The notes: a model not told the origin generated them from the letters alone. Counted from the first letter of the stretch, positions 45,499 through 54,902 are shown. The stretch: DNA of 64,000 nt from Lachnospiraceae bacterium (GCA_910575475.1 CAJTGD010000024.1:32044-96043); one strand, 5' to 3'. Made by a program: numbers and translations.

Positions 45499-46260
45499 TC
45501 AGGTGTAACGCTTGATGGTCTCCTTGAGCACATATTTTTTATCGCTGTACCGGTCAACGATATAGCTGTTCGCCTTGTGCTCCAGTTCATCCGGCAGCGG
45601 CTCCAGCCGGATCTCTTCCCCGTATTTTCGGATCAGGGCCTTTTCCAGCAGATAATCGCATACGTGGGGATTCTTCGGCAGGAGCGGGCCGTGGAGGTAG
45701 GTAGCGATCACGTTTTTGTAAACCACCCCTTCATAGCCGGATTTTCCGGTATTTCCCAATCCGAAGAAGACCTTTCCGAAGGGGGTGTGGTTTCCGATAT
45801 AGGTGCGTCCCCCGTGGTTTTCAAAGCCCACTACGGGCCGGTCGAATAAGGGGCTGTTCAGGATGATATTGCGGATCATCCGTTCCGGTTCCCATTCCGT
45901 ATAAATGTCCAGAACTTCCAGGCCTTCGATGGTCTTTTTTTCTGTTTTGTAGTACCGTCCCAGGAGCTGATAGCCGCCGCAGACAGCCAGCACCACGCCG
46001 TTGTCTTCCACATAGTCCTGGAAATCGGTTTTGATGCCCTGCAGATACTGGCATACCAGTTCCTGCTCCCGATCCGACCCACCGCCCAGGAGCACGATGT
46101 CCAGTTTGTGAAAATCAATGCTGTCGCCGGAGAGGAACGGGATCACCTCCGCCTCCATGCCGCGCCATTCCAGACGCTTGCGGAAGCACTGGATATTGCC
46201 CCGGTCTCCGTAAAGGTTCAGCAGGTCGGGATATAAATGCCCGATGGTCAGCTTTTTCAT
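45499..46260 (-). CDS. gatD: Lipid II isoglutaminyl synthase, glutaminase subunit
   Basis: 253 residues, a class I glutamine amidotransferase of the CobB/CobQ type. The nucleophile is Cys94 in AVCGGYQLLG, at the same number as in the characterised Gram-positive GatD, and the catalytic His is in TYLHGPLLPKN. The N-terminus KLTIGHLYPDLLNLYGDRGN is diagnostic. It supplies ammonia to MurT for amidation of the lipid II D-Glu. Its start overlaps the murT stop by 4 bases, so the pair is coupled. Confidence 0.95.
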   Translation of the reverse strand: MKKLTIGHLYPDLLNLYGDRGNIQCFRKRLEWRGMEAEVIPFLSGDSIDFHKLDIVLLGGGSDREQELVCQYLQGIKTDFQDYVEDNGVVLAVCGGYQLLGRYYKTEKKTIEGLEVLDIYTEWEPERMIRNIILNSPLFDRPVVGFENHGGRTYIGNHTPFGKVFFGLGNTGKSGYEGVVYKNVIATYLHGPLLPKNPHVCDYLLEKALIRKYGEEIRLEPLPDELEHKANSYIVDRYSDKKYVLKETIKRYT

Positions 46261-47618
46261 GATTCTAAAGCCTCCTTCCGGTTGTCGTCCATTCCGGCCA
46301 GCAGATGATTGGTGCGGTAGAGGCCGGAATAATTTACGATCACATACAGATTTTTCGTGCCTGTCGTTGTCAGTGTTTCGATCGTCCCTTTCAGATCCGT
46401 GGTGGAACCGCAGTCGATATCCTCGTATTTGAGCCGCAGTCCCATATCATGCCGGCGCGTGCCGTTGGTGGTGATGGTGGCTGCGTTGGCATTTGCCAGG
46501 TACTGGAAATCCACATCCCACAGCCAGGAAATGTCTTCGCCGTCCTGATAAGTGTCGTTGATCTGGATGATCACGTCCTTGGGACTGGGATCCTTTAACA
46601 CCAGGGAGATCTTCTGCTGGAAGCCGATGGGGTTTTTCGCCAGATGGAGCTGGACCCGGGCACCGTGGATGGTAAAGATGCTCTCCCGGTTATTGCCGTA
46701 ATCAAAGGCTTCGATCATCTTCTGAAAATGTCCTGTGGGCGCGCACAGCGCCATCAGAGCGGCATAGGCGGACAGGGTATTGTAGATGTTGTAGGGCGTC
46801 CGGGCGGTGGAATCGATCCGCATCCCGTCCAGATTAAAGGAATAGACCTCGTCGTGAAAGTCCACATTGGCCGCCGTATAGTCCGGATCGGGGCGTGAGA
46901 GCCCGCAGGCAGGGCAGTGGTAGATGCCGAGCTGCCCATAGTGGAAAAATTCGTAATCCAGCTTCTTTCCGCAGGAGCGGCAGAAAATACTTTCCCGGAT
47001 CTCCGAGCGGGAGATCTCGTCAAAGATCTGCTCATTGATGCCGTAGGTGACATAAGAGTTCTTGCTTTCCGCGGCCAGAGTGTAGGAGAGCACGTCGTCG
47101 CAGTTGATGATGAGAGTGCTGTCCGGGACGCTGGTGACGGCGGTTTTTAATTTTTGGAAGGTAATGTCCACCTCGCCGAAGCGATCCAGCTGATCTCTGG
47201 AAATGTTGGTCAGCAGGGCGCAGTCCGGCTTTAACTGGGGCAGAACACGCACGGATGCGATCTCGTCGCACTCGATGCAGGCGTAATCCGCGTCCAGCAT
47301 TCCATGCTTGTCCGTGGCCAGGACGAAGGCGGATATGATGCCGTTGAGCATGTTGGCTCCGGTGCGGTTGATGATGACCTTCTTGCCCTCTGCTTTCAGG
47401 GCGTGGTAGAGGATGCTGTTGGTGGTGGTCTTCCCGTTGGTTCCCATGGTGACAATGGTCTTTTCGCGGACCATGCCGGACATGGCGGAGAGGATCTTAG
47501 GATCGATCAGGCGGGCAACGTAACCGGGAAGGGTGACGCCGCTTCCCCGGTTCAGCTTTTTGATCAGGGCACTGGTGGCCTTGGCACAGGTAATGGCCAG
47601 TTTGCTTCGTAAATTCAT
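46257..47618 (-). CDS. murT: Lipid II isoglutaminyl synthase, Mur-ligase subunit
   Basis: 453 residues. A Mur-ligase fold with the ATP loop VTMGTNGKTTTNSI, and a Cys4 zinc-ribbon insertion (CRSCGKKL, then YHCPACGL) that is typical of MurT. The C-terminal DUF1727 region (about 335-440) carries the putative catalytic Asp of the MurT-GatD reaction. With GatD it converts the D-isoglutamate of the stem peptide to D-isoglutamine, needed for efficient cross-linking. murT precedes gatD, as usual. Confidence 0.95.
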   Translation of the reverse strand: MNLRSKLAITCAKATSALIKKLNRGSGVTLPGYVARLIDPKILSAMSGMVREKTIVTMGTNGKTTTNSILYHALKAEGKKVIINRTGANMLNGIISAFVLATDKHGMLDADYACIECDEIASVRVLPQLKPDCALLTNISRDQLDRFGEVDITFQKLKTAVTSVPDSTLIINCDDVLSYTLAAESKNSYVTYGINEQIFDEISRSEIRESIFCRSCGKKLDYEFFHYGQLGIYHCPACGLSRPDPDYTAANVDFHDEVYSFNLDGMRIDSTARTPYNIYNTLSAYAALMALCAPTGHFQKMIEAFDYGNNRESIFTIHGARVQLHLAKNPIGFQQKISLVLKDPSPKDVIIQINDTYQDGEDISWLWDVDFQYLANANAATITTNGTRRHDMGLRLKYEDIDCGSTTDLKGTIETLTTTGTKNLYVIVNYSGLYRTNHLLAGMDDNRKEALES

Positions 47619-47740
47619 GGTTATTCTATCCTTTTTGTAGATTTTTGGTAACTCTGTATATTATACGGGAAGACGCAGGAGAAAACAAGGGATAAATTGC
47701 TACAGGCCGCCGCTTCGCGGGAATAAAACGGGTTCCTGTG

Positions 47741-49057
47741 TCAGATCTGCTGCTTCCAGTGCCGGATACGCTCAAAGCGCTCTTTCGCGGCTTTTTCCTC
47801 GCCTTCTTCTGTGGGATGATAATAGGTTCGGTGCTGCAGGGATTCCGGCATGCATTCCATGTGCGTCAGCTTTTCTTCCGCATCGTGGGCGTACTCATAG
47901 CCTTTTCCATAGTCCAGTTCCTTCATCAGCCTTGTGGGGGCATTGCGCAGCTGCAGGGGGACCGGCTCGGCACGAAGCGCTCCGACATCCTGCTTGCAGG
48001 ACTCACAGGCCCGATAAAGGGCATTGGACTTTGGAGCCAGTGAGAGGTAGGTGACGGCATGGGTCAGATGTACGTCGCATTCCGGCATGCCTAGGAAATG
48101 GCAGGCCTGGTAAACGGACACGGCAACCTGCAGGGCATGGCTGTCCGCCATTCCGATGTCCTCGCTTGCAAAGCGGATCAGCCGCCTTGCGATGTAGAGG
48201 GGATCCTCGCCTCCCTCCAGCATCCGGCACATCCAGTATATGGCGGCATCCGGGTCGCTGTTGCGCATGGATTTGTGGAGGGCGGAGATCAGGTTGTAAT
48301 GTTCTTCTCCGTTCTTATCATACAGAAGGGATTTCCGGCTGATGCACTGGGAAAGACCTTCCGCCGTGACCGTGATCCCCCCGGCATCGATCTCCCCGTT
48401 GAGGACCGCCATTTCCAGGGTGTTGAGGGCTGTCCTGGCATCTCCGCCGGCAAACCCGGCGATGGCCCGCAGCTGCTCCGGGGTGATCCGGATGGTCTGG
48501 GATCCGAAGCCGGCAGGATTTTTCAGGGCATTTTCCAGGAGCCGGACCAGGTCGGCGTCCTCCAATGCCTTTAAGACAAATACCCGGCAGCGGGAGAGCA
48601 GGGCAGCGTTGACCTCAAAGGATGGATTTTCGGTGGTGGCCCCGATCAGGGTGATGCTTCCCCGTTCTACGAAGGGTAGGAAAGCATCCTGCTGGGCCTT
48701 GTTGAACCGATGGATCTCGTCCACGAACAGGACTGTGCGGATCCCCATGCGGCGGCTTTGCTCCGCCTGGTTCATGACCTCCTTGATCTCCTTGATCCCG
48801 CTGGTAACGGCGCTGAAATTGATAAAATCCGCCTGGGTCCGTCCGGCAATGATGCTGGCGAGGGTGGTCTTGCCGACGCCGGGAGGTCCCCAGAAGATCA
48901 TGGAGGAGATCTGGTCCTTTTCAATCAGCTGCCGCAGCATCCTGCCGGGTCCCAGTAGATGCTCCTGTCCGACAAAATGTTCCAGAGATGCGGGCCTTAA
49001 GCGGCTGGCAAGAGGTGCGTTGTCTGTCCGGTTATCAAATAATGTCATCTGTTCCAT
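47741..49057 (-). CDS. rarA: Replication-associated recombination protein A (RarA/MgsA)
   Basis: 438 residues from the ATG at 49057 (MEQMTLFDNRTDNAPLASRL), with a GAAGGAGA SD slightly far upstream; the open frame further up lacks support. AAA+ clamp-loader-like ATPase: RPASLEHFVGQEHLLG, Walker A in GPPGVGKTTLA, Walker B in LFVDEIHRFNKAQQD, sensor 1 in LIGATTENPSFEVN. The C-terminal tetramerisation region has MYIARRL-like sequence LYIARRLIRFASEDIG. It acts at stalled replication forks. Confidence 0.95.
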   Translation of the reverse strand: MEQMTLFDNRTDNAPLASRLRPASLEHFVGQEHLLGPGRMLRQLIEKDQISSMIFWGPPGVGKTTLASIIAGRTQADFINFSAVTSGIKEIKEVMNQAEQSRRMGIRTVLFVDEIHRFNKAQQDAFLPFVERGSITLIGATTENPSFEVNAALLSRCRVFVLKALEDADLVRLLENALKNPAGFGSQTIRITPEQLRAIAGFAGGDARTALNTLEMAVLNGEIDAGGITVTAEGLSQCISRKSLLYDKNGEEHYNLISALHKSMRNSDPDAAIYWMCRMLEGGEDPLYIARRLIRFASEDIGMADSHALQVAVSVYQACHFLGMPECDVHLTHAVTYLSLAPKSNALYRACESCKQDVGALRAEPVPLQLRNAPTRLMKELDYGKGYEYAHDAEEKLTHMECMPESLQHRTYYHPTEEGEEKAAKERFERIRHWKQQI

Positions 49058-49200
49058 AGCGTTTTTTTGTCTCCTTCTATTGTACGGATTGCGCATTGGA
49101 AAAGGCAGTATAATCGCTTCGCGCTTATTTAAGTTTATCACAGGAATCTGCCAGATTCTATTGATATTTTTTTGAATTTTATGTAGAATGATATTATTCG

Positions 49201-49236
49201 TTACTGTGAGCGCCCGGTCAGGGTGTGAACAATAAC
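49201..49236. repeat. Short hairpin repeat flanking the chemotaxis receptor, copy 1
   Basis: TTACTGT and ACAATAA frame an inner CGCCCGGTCA-GGGTGTG core. The same core and paired ends recur at 51080-51114. The two copies flank the chemoreceptor gene. Confidence 0.5.
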
Positions 49237-49312
49237 TATGATTCTCCTCGTCTTGCAGGGATGGGGAACAATATAGTAAAATCAGCAGGTTTTGAGTGGA
49301 GGAGAGAGTATA

Positions 49313-50995
49313 ATGAAAAAATCGATGAACCAGTCTACGTTGACGATGATCTTAAACGGGGGTTCTATTTTTGCTCTTGTTGTCGTGATCGTTCTTCTGT
49401 TTGTCTACGGGAGTGTGAGCGGCCAGCTTGACGAGGCAAATGAAGACCGGTTTAATCTTACATACAACGCGAACCGTTTTATGAACGGTTCCTCATATCT
49501 GACCAACGAGGTGCGTGCATTCGCGTCAACCGGGGAGCAGGAGCATTATGATAACTACTGGAATGAGATTAATCATCTGAAGAACCGGGATCAGGGAGTC
49601 GCGGCCATGCAGGAGATTGGGATCACGGATCAGGAGCAGGCCATGATCGACGAGATGTCTTCCCTGTCCAATGAACTGGTTCCGCTGGAGGAAGAGGCTA
49701 TGAACCAGGTTCAGGAAGGGGAGCTGGAGAAGGCTCTGGATTATGTATACGGAACAGAGTACAGCACGGCCATCGCAAAGATCAACTCTTTGAAAGAGCA
49801 GTTTTTATCGGCGTTGGATGAGCGGACCGGAAGTGAGGTCAAGGCTCTCGGAAGAAGGTCGGATCTTATCCGCCTGGCAATGATCTTGGCGCTTGTTATG
49901 GTAGGGGCGTTCCAGATTACCAATCAGACCATGACCCGGAAACGGATCTTAAAGCCTGTCATTGCGGTCCGGGATCAGATGCGGGAGATCTCATGCGGAA
50001 ATCTTTCCGCAGAGTTTGCGCTGGAGCCGGATACCTCCGAGATCGGTATGCTGGTACAGTCTATCCATGAGACGAAACAGGAATTGAAAAAGTATATCAA
50101 TGATATTGATATGAAGCTGGCACAGATGGCTCAGGGAAATATGGATCTGGTGATTGGTGATGATTACCGCGGGGAATTTCAGCCCATTCAGAAGGCCATG
50201 CGCCAGATCCTGGAGGCGTTCAATTCCGCGCTTTCTCAGATCAACCAGTCGGCGGAACGGGTCACGGCGGAATCCGAGCAGGTGGCGGACGGGGCGCAGA
50301 TCCTGTCCAGAGGCGCCATGGACCAGGCTTCCGCTGTGGAGGAGCTGACGGCAAATATCCAGGAACTGTCGAAAGAGGTGGACAATTCCTCCGCAGACGC
50401 GGATCATGCAAGAAAGAGCTCCATGGATGCGGCAAGGCAGCTGGAGTTCTGCAACACAAAGATGGAAGAGCTGACCAGGGCTATGGAGGATATTTCGAAA
50501 TCTTCTTCGGAGATCGGCGGTATTATCAAGACGATCGAGGACATTTCCTTCCAGACCAACATCCTGGCATTGAATGCCGCGGTAGAAGCGGCGCGGGCCG
50601 GTGAGACAGGAAAGGGCTTTGCCGTAGTGGCGGATGAAGTGCAGAGCCTGGCAAACAAGAGTTCGGAGGCAGCTCAGAATATCACCTCTCTGATCGAGGA
50701 CTCCATCAAGCTGGTGCAGGAGGGAACCGCTTTGTCGGCGGATACGACAGAGGCGCTTTCGGCAGGCGTTCTGGGGGCGCGCAGGTCTACGGAGCTGGTG
50801 GAGCGGATCGCGGAATCCGCGGAGCAGCAGGTGGAGGCGCTCAGGCAGCTGACCCAGGGGATGGAGCAGATCTCAAACGTGGTGCAGACCAATGCCGCAA
50901 CAGCGGAAAAGTCCGCATCCTCCGCGTCAGAGCTGTTAGAGCAGGCGCATGACCTGAAGGGATCGGTGCAGAAGTTCCGGCTGCGTCAATATTAG
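49313..50995 (+). CDS. Methyl-accepting chemotaxis protein
   Basis: 560 residues from the ATG at 49313 (GGAGGAGAG SD). TM1 (about 13-34), an extracellular four-helix-type sensor (about 35-185), TM2 (about 188-207), a HAMP-like region, then a signalling domain whose hairpin tip reads [20 protein letters not shown] and [15 protein letters not shown], the CheA/CheW contact. The ligand is unknown. No che or flagellar genes occur in the window. A PilZ-domain gene lies further along, but linkage is weak. Confidence 0.95.
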   Translation: MKKSMNQSTLTMILNGGSIFALVVVIVLLFVYGSVSGQLDEANEDRFNLTYNANRFMNGSSYLTNEVRAFASTGEQEHYDNYWNEINHLKNRDQGVAAMQEIGITDQEQAMIDEMSSLSNELVPLEEEAMNQVQEGELEKALDYVYGTEYSTAIAKINSLKEQFLSALDERTGSEVKALGRRSDLIRLAMILALVMVGAFQITNQTMTRKRILKPVIAVRDQMREISCGNLSAEFALEPDTSEIGMLVQSIHETKQELKKYINDIDMKLAQMAQGNMDLVIGDDYRGEFQPIQKAMRQILEAFNSALSQINQSAERVTAESEQVADGAQILSRGAMDQASAVEELTANIQELSKEVDNSSADADHARKSSMDAARQLEFCNTKMEELTRAMEDISKSSSEIGGIIKTIEDISFQTNILALNAAVEAARAGETGKGFAVVADEVQSLANKSSEAAQNITSLIEDSIKLVQEGTALSADTTEALSAGVLGARRSTELVERIAESAEQQVEALRQLTQGMEQISNVVQTNAATAEKSASSASELLEQAHDLKGSVQKFRLRQY

Positions 50996-51079
50996 AACGG
51001 ATAAAAAACCGGAATCTGTCTTGATTTTTTGTCTCCGGTGGCGTAATATGATTGTTGCGTATGAACCCGCCGGCCTGAG

Positions 51080-51114
51080 TTACTGGGCACGCCCGGTCAA
51101 GGTGTGGCCAGTAA
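51080..51114. repeat. Short hairpin repeat flanking the chemotaxis receptor, copy 2
   Basis: TTACTGG / CCAGTAA arms enclose CGCCCGGTCAAGGTGTG. Compared with copy 1 (49201), the arms differ but stay paired, and the core is nearly identical. It lies upstream of the J-domain gene. Confidence 0.5.
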
Positions 51115-51193
51115 TCGTATACGTGCGGATAGGTGGGGCATATCTGTGGGAGTATGGAACAGACAGGCAATGATGATATAAGGGAGGACTCCA

Positions 51194-51898
51194 ATGTCAG
51201 GTCGTACATATTACAATGTTCTTGGAGTTTCCAGGGAGGCAACCCCGGAAGAAATTACGAATGCAAAAAATGCGTTGGCGAAGATCTACCATCCAGACGC
51301 CAATATGCACAATGATATCGATACAACGAAGGAGATGCAGGAGATCCTGGAGGCCTACCGGGTTCTCTCAGATCCGGAAAAGCGGAAAGCGTATGACCGC
51401 AAACTGGGCGGGGGCAAGGCACGGGTATTCCGTACCTTTACCGTAGGAGAATCCAAAGAGACAGACGAGCAGTCTTCTTTTGTCAGCTGCTGGAATGCGG
51501 CCATGAAGCTCCAGGAAACGGTCAGGAGAAGCTCCTGGCTCTTAGAGCGGGAATCCAAACGGAAGAATATTTCCGCAAGGATCCTGGAGAAGCTGGGAAA
51601 GAACAGCCGCCTGGAGAAGGAGCTGCGCACTCAGATGGACGAGCTCTGTCAGGAGGCGCTGGAATATACGGCAGTGTTAAAAAACGCGGAGATTCCGGTG
51701 GATTACTGGAACGCGGAGGCCATGAACTGGGTGCTGGTCCACTGGGGGCACAACAAAAATGCGAATTACCTTACATTGTTTGCGCAGTATGACGCGCATG
51801 TCAACCGGGATAAGTCAGGAACGGAGCGCCTGCGCTTAAAGTCTCAGAACAGGCAGTTCCATCATAACCTGAAAAGACTGCTGAGCTACGCGTTATAA
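51194..51898 (+). CDS. J-domain (DnaJ-like) protein
   Basis: 234 residues. The N-terminal J domain (about 3-70) has YYNVLGVSREATPEEI and the HPD tripeptide in IYHPDANMHND, then VLSDPEKRKAYDRKLGG. There is no Gly/Phe-rich segment or Cys-rich zinc domain, so it is a type III J protein that may bring DnaK to a specific client. The C-terminal 150 residues are charged, helical and not recognised. The SD is AGGGAGG. Its last 6 bases overlap the convergent phosphatase gene. Confidence 0.88.
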   Translation: MSGRTYYNVLGVSREATPEEITNAKNALAKIYHPDANMHNDIDTTKEMQEILEAYRVLSDPEKRKAYDRKLGGGKARVFRTFTVGESKETDEQSSFVSCWNAAMKLQETVRRSSWLLERESKRKNISARILEKLGKNSRLEKELRTQMDELCQEALEYTAVLKNAEIPVDYWNAEAMNWVLVHWGHNKNANYLTLFAQYDAHVNRDKSGTERLRLKSQNRQFHHNLKRLLSYAL

Positions 51899-52351
51899 GC
51901 GCAGCCAGCAGTCTTCCAGGAGTGCTTCGCAGCCCTCTTTGATATCGCTGTAGGTGACATCAAAATTGCCGGTATACCAGGGGTCGGCAATATCCCGTGG
52001 ATGGTCGGTAAAATCCAGTAGCCTGCACACTTTATGCTCCGGGTCGTCTCTTAAGATCCGCAGCATGTTCCGGATGTTCATATGCTCCATGCCGATCAGA
52101 TAGTCGTATTTCTCGTAGTCATCCCTTCGAAGCTGAACTGCATATTTTCCATCTGTGGAGATGCCGAATTCTTTTAGCTTCCGCCGGGTGCCGTGGTGTA
52201 CCGGATTCCCGATCTCTTCCGTGCTGGTGGCAGCGGATGCAATGTAAAAGTCCTTTTCAGCTCCGGCTTTTCTTACCATGTCCTTCATCACAAATTCCGC
52301 CATGGGTGAACGGCAGATGTTGCCGTGGCAGACGAATAGTATTTTGATCAT
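51893..52351 (-). CDS. Low-molecular-weight protein-tyrosine-phosphatase
   Basis: 152 residues from the ATG at 52351, with an AAGGAGTG SD. The P-loop FVCHGNICRSPMAEF (C-x5-R-S) sits at the N-terminus, and the general acid in DIADPWYTGNF near the C-terminus. It could remove tyrosine phosphates or act as an arsenate reductase-like enzyme. The DPW motif favours the phosphatase. No tyrosine kinase or capsule genes are adjacent. Convergent with the J-domain gene. Confidence 0.94.
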   Translation of the reverse strand: MIKILFVCHGNICRSPMAEFVMKDMVRKAGAEKDFYIASAATSTEEIGNPVHHGTRRKLKEFGISTDGKYAVQLRRDDYEKYDYLIGMEHMNIRNMLRILRDDPEHKVCRLLDFTDHPRDIADPWYTGNFDVTYSDIKEGCEALLEDCWLRL

Positions 52352-52476
52352 GTTTCTATCACTCCTTAAATGTTCTGTATTTCTTCCCAAATGTAAGCGG
52401 CTTTACCAACGGGCCGATACCTCCCATCTGTTTACTGATACTTGCCGGGCTGTCAAACCGGCAAACGGGAAGCTAT

Positions 52477-53058
52477 TCATTTTTTTCTTACTGCCCGGCA
52501 GGGATTTCCATATGCTATTGTATGATCAGGAATATCTTTTGTAACAACACTTCCTGCTCCAATTACAACGTTATTTCCTATCGTAACACCTGGCAAAATG
52601 ATGGCTCCGCCTCCGATCCATACATTATTGCCTATAATAACCGGTGCGGTTTGTGTTTTGCAAAATTCAAAGGAACCATCTTCTTTAGACGCTCCAAAAC
52701 GGTCAGCAGCATTTGTCGGGTGAAATGCTGTATATATTTGTACATTCGGTGCAATTAAAGCATTATCTCCGATACGAATGATATTATCATCTAAAAAAGT
52801 ACAATTCATATTTACTTCGCAATTATTTCCAAAATAAATATTGTTACCGTAATCGACATAAAAGGGGGCCGTTATCCAAAGATTTTTACCCTTTCCGCCA
52901 AGCAATTCACTTAAAATTCTTTCTTTTTCCGAAGCATTAGCAGAATCTGTCTGATTATAGTCCCTTGCCAGATCTTTAGCCTTATGCCATTGCGTTAACA
53001 GCTCAATATCCCCGCAATCATAAAGCTGTCCTGCTAACATTTTTTCTCTTTCCGTCAT
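52477..53058 (-). CDS. Sugar O-acetyltransferase (maltose/galactoside acetyltransferase family)
   Basis: 193 residues. The N-terminal Maa/LacA helical segment (MTEREKMLAGQLYDCGDIEL) is followed by a left-handed beta helix of hexapeptide repeats, including NNVWIGGGAIILPGVTIGNN. The catalytic His is in YTAFHPTNAADR. It transfers acetyl from acetyl-CoA to a sugar or galactoside. The SD is AGAGG. Its base composition is noticeably more AT-rich than its neighbours, which may reflect transfer. Confidence 0.93.
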   Translation of the reverse strand: MTEREKMLAGQLYDCGDIELLTQWHKAKDLARDYNQTDSANASEKERILSELLGGKGKNLWITAPFYVDYGNNIYFGNNCEVNMNCTFLDDNIIRIGDNALIAPNVQIYTAFHPTNAADRFGASKEDGSFEFCKTQTAPVIIGNNVWIGGGAIILPGVTIGNNVVIGAGSVVTKDIPDHTIAYGNPCRAVRKK

Positions 53059-53077
53059 GATCTACCTCTGCAAATAT

Positions 53078-53794
53078 TTAAAAATGGGATGTTTGAGGGG
53101 TTGCCTGTGCTATAAAACGTGCGATCTGCTCCTGGCTGGTTTCCGTCAATTCCAGAAACTGGCATCCATATTCAAATTGTGCCGTATCTGTCTGCATCAC
53201 ACGCAGCACTTCACAATACACCACGAAGGCTTTCTTTTCTCCGAACAGCCTTGCCTTCAGAAAGAATTTATCCCCCTTGTAATACCGATGCGCCAGGCTA
53301 ATCCCGGCTCCGCCGATGCTGAGATTTAAAAGCTTACATGCCCGTTCTTCGGCATCCGTCTCATTGGAGCTCATGACAGCGGCATCCAGATCCATATCCA
53401 GGCGGGGATCCGAACGTTCATTCTCGATTGCAGTGATGTTCAGATCCTCAATTTGCCATATATGCTTCTGACTGGTGGGACTCATAGCTCCTTCCATAAA
53501 AATCGCTTTTCTGGTATTGTCATTATAACCGCGGATCCTGACGGGAACGGGAGCTGTTTTCGGAAGGGCTTCCGGATCCATATCCTGAGAAATCTCCATT
53601 TCAGAGTACTGGAACAGCTCTGCCATATGGCTCCGTGGATCCTGCAGTCTGGCTATAAAAAGCAGATTTCCCTCAGAACCCTCCACCAGTACACGCATAC
53701 CGGAATACAGTTCAAGCTCTCTTGTATCGCTCAGTTTTTTATTTCCAGGTGTATCTTTTTCCGATTTTTTACCGAATCTTTCAAATAGTCTCAA
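53078..53794 (-). CDS. PilZ-domain protein (YcgR-like c-di-GMP effector)
   Basis: 238 residues from a TTG at 53794, placed nine bases after a perfect AGGAGG; the upstream GTG lacks an SD. An N-terminal YcgR-like flagellar-brake barrel (about 25-120, with ELELYSGMRVLVEGSEGN). The C-terminal PilZ domain has an RSDPRLDMDLDAAV segment in place of RxxxR, and LNLSIGGAGISL for DxSxxG, with Asn replacing the usual Asp. It may sense c-di-GMP and affect motility or envelope functions. No cyclase is nearby. Confidence 0.85.
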   Translation of the reverse strand: MRLFERFGKKSEKDTPGNKKLSDTRELELYSGMRVLVEGSEGNLLFIARLQDPRSHMAELFQYSEMEISQDMDPEALPKTAPVPVRIRGYNDNTRKAIFMEGAMSPTSQKHIWQIEDLNITAIENERSDPRLDMDLDAAVMSSNETDAEERACKLLNLSIGGAGISLAHRYYKGDKFFLKARLFGEKKAFVVYCEVLRVMQTDTAQFEYGCQFLELTETSQEQIARFIAQATPQTSHF

Positions 53795-53849
53795 ATCAGA
53801 CAACCTCCTCTTTTGTAGTCCCTCACTGTTTTGCACAAATTCTATTGTA

Positions 53850-54104
53850 TCACAAGCCGGAGGGCATTTCTACATCTTTGTGAAGGCATTTTTTATAAAC
53901 ATTGATATATAGCATGGCGGCAAGAGCAATAGAAAGTATATCTGCTGCGGGCTGTGCCCATATAAGTCCGGTCAATCCCAATATGGCCTTTAAAATAAAC
54001 AGAGCGGGAATGAAAATAATGCCTTGTCTGCTTAGATTGATAATAAGAGAGATTTTGCTGCATGTATCTTGACAGAAGCTTCTGAAAACACTATAATAAA
54101 CCAA
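53850..54104 (-). pseudogene. C-terminal remnant of a MATE-family efflux transporter
   Basis: The translated segment ISLIINLSRQGIIFIPALFI, then LGLTGLIWAQPAADILSIAL, matches the last two membrane helices of MATE (NorM/MepA-like) multidrug exporters. The other ten helices are absent: upstream lies the divergent TetR gene and its promoter. The first 15 codons of the open frame are not MATE-like. The remnant suggests that the TetR gene or its promoter joined here by deletion. Confidence 0.7.
54069..54097 (+). promoter_or_regulatory. Promoter of the TetR-family gene
   Basis: Perfect TTGACA (54069-54074), a 17-base spacer and perfect TATAAT (54092-54097). It also rules out the upstream TTG at 54069 as a start codon. 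Confidence 0.85.
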
Positions 54105-54105
54105 G

Positions 54106-54118
54106 ATAACGGCGTTAT
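54106..54118. promoter_or_regulatory. TetR operator 1
   Basis: The palindrome ATAACGGCGTTAT lies just past the -10 element of the regulator's own promoter. It shares ATAAC-N3-GTTAT with two sites upstream of the ABC genes (54855 and 54889). Confidence 0.7.
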
Positions 54119-54137
54119 GCCGGGAGAAGGTGATGGA

Positions 54138-54800
54138 TTGGCGGGAGACAAAGCGACAAAGGAAAAGCTCCTGGAAAGTGCAAAGCGTGAGTTTTTGGAG
54201 AAGGGTTATATGAAGGCCTCCCTGCGAACCATCTGTAAAAATGCGGGGGTGACTACCGGAGCTTTATATTTTTTCTTCCAGGGGAAGGGGGATCTGCTCA
54301 GGGAGCTCGTGGAAGAGCCTCTTAAGGGATTGACGGCCCTGATCCGGCAGCATTTCGCTGAGGAGATGGAGCGGGGGATCGGCGTTGTCAGCCTGGAGAC
54401 GGACCGGCAGGATATTGATGCCGCCAAAGAGGTTGTACGCTTCCTGTATCGGCATTATGACGTGTGCCTGCTTCTATTGACTAAGAGCCAGGGAAGCGAA
54501 TACGAGAACGTGGTAAGCCGTTTTGCGGACTATGGCGAGGAGCATTACCGGATGCTTACGGCGGAGGCAGCCAGGGGCTGCGGTGTTCCGGCTCTGGACG
54601 GATATCTGGTCCACTGGATGTCCTATATGCAGATCAATGCGTTTGTCCATCTGCTGATCCATGAGCCGGATGTGGAGAAGGCGCTTGGGTATATCGAGCA
54701 GGTCGTGGTGTATCTGGTATCCGGCTGGAACGGGCTCTTACAGACAGGAGGGGCGGTACAAGATCCGGCAGATGACCGGGAAAAGCGGAGAAAACCATAA
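54138..54800 (+). CDS. TetR/AcrR-family transcriptional regulator
   Basis: 220 residues from the TTG at 54138, which has a GGAGAAGG SD; the ATG at 54117 lies inside the operator and has none. The N-terminal helix-turn-helix has ATKEKLLESAKREFLEKGY and TICKNAGVTTGALYFFFQGK. The C-terminal ligand-binding domain is unclassified. It is followed by an ABC transporter whose promoter region holds two matching operators, so it probably represses both itself and that transporter. A GCCGCTGCTG/CAGCAGCGGC hairpin follows the stop. Confidence 0.92.
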   Translation: MAGDKATKEKLLESAKREFLEKGYMKASLRTICKNAGVTTGALYFFFQGKGDLLRELVEEPLKGLTALIRQHFAEEMERGIGVVSLETDRQDIDAAKEVVRFLYRHYDVCLLLLTKSQGSEYENVVSRFADYGEEHYRMLTAEAARGCGVPALDGYLVHWMSYMQINAFVHLLIHEPDVEKALGYIEQVVVYLVSGWNGLLQTGGAVQDPADDREKRRKP

Positions 54801-54804
54801 AAGG

Positions 54805-54837
54805 GCCGCTGCTGCAGGATAGATTTACAGCAGCGGC
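54805..54837 (+). terminator. Hairpin after the TetR gene
   Basis: Perfect 10-base arms GCCGCTGCTG / CAGCAGCGGC with a 13-base loop, 5 bases after the stop. No U-tract follows on the plus strand. Confidence 0.5.
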
Positions 54838-54854
54838 AAAAACAGGGCAGGGAC

Positions 54855-54902
54855 GTAACGGCGTTACGCCAATATTTTTGCATGTAGCATAACATTGTTA
54901 TG
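54855..54902. promoter_or_regulatory. TetR operators 2 and 3 upstream of the ABC operon
   Basis: GTAACGGCGTTAC (54855-54867) and CATAACATTGTTATG (54888-54902) are palindromes of the form RTAAC-N3-GTTAY, like operator 1. Their centres are 34 bases apart. They flank a TTGCAT (54878) that could be the -35 of the ABC genes. Confidence 0.65.
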
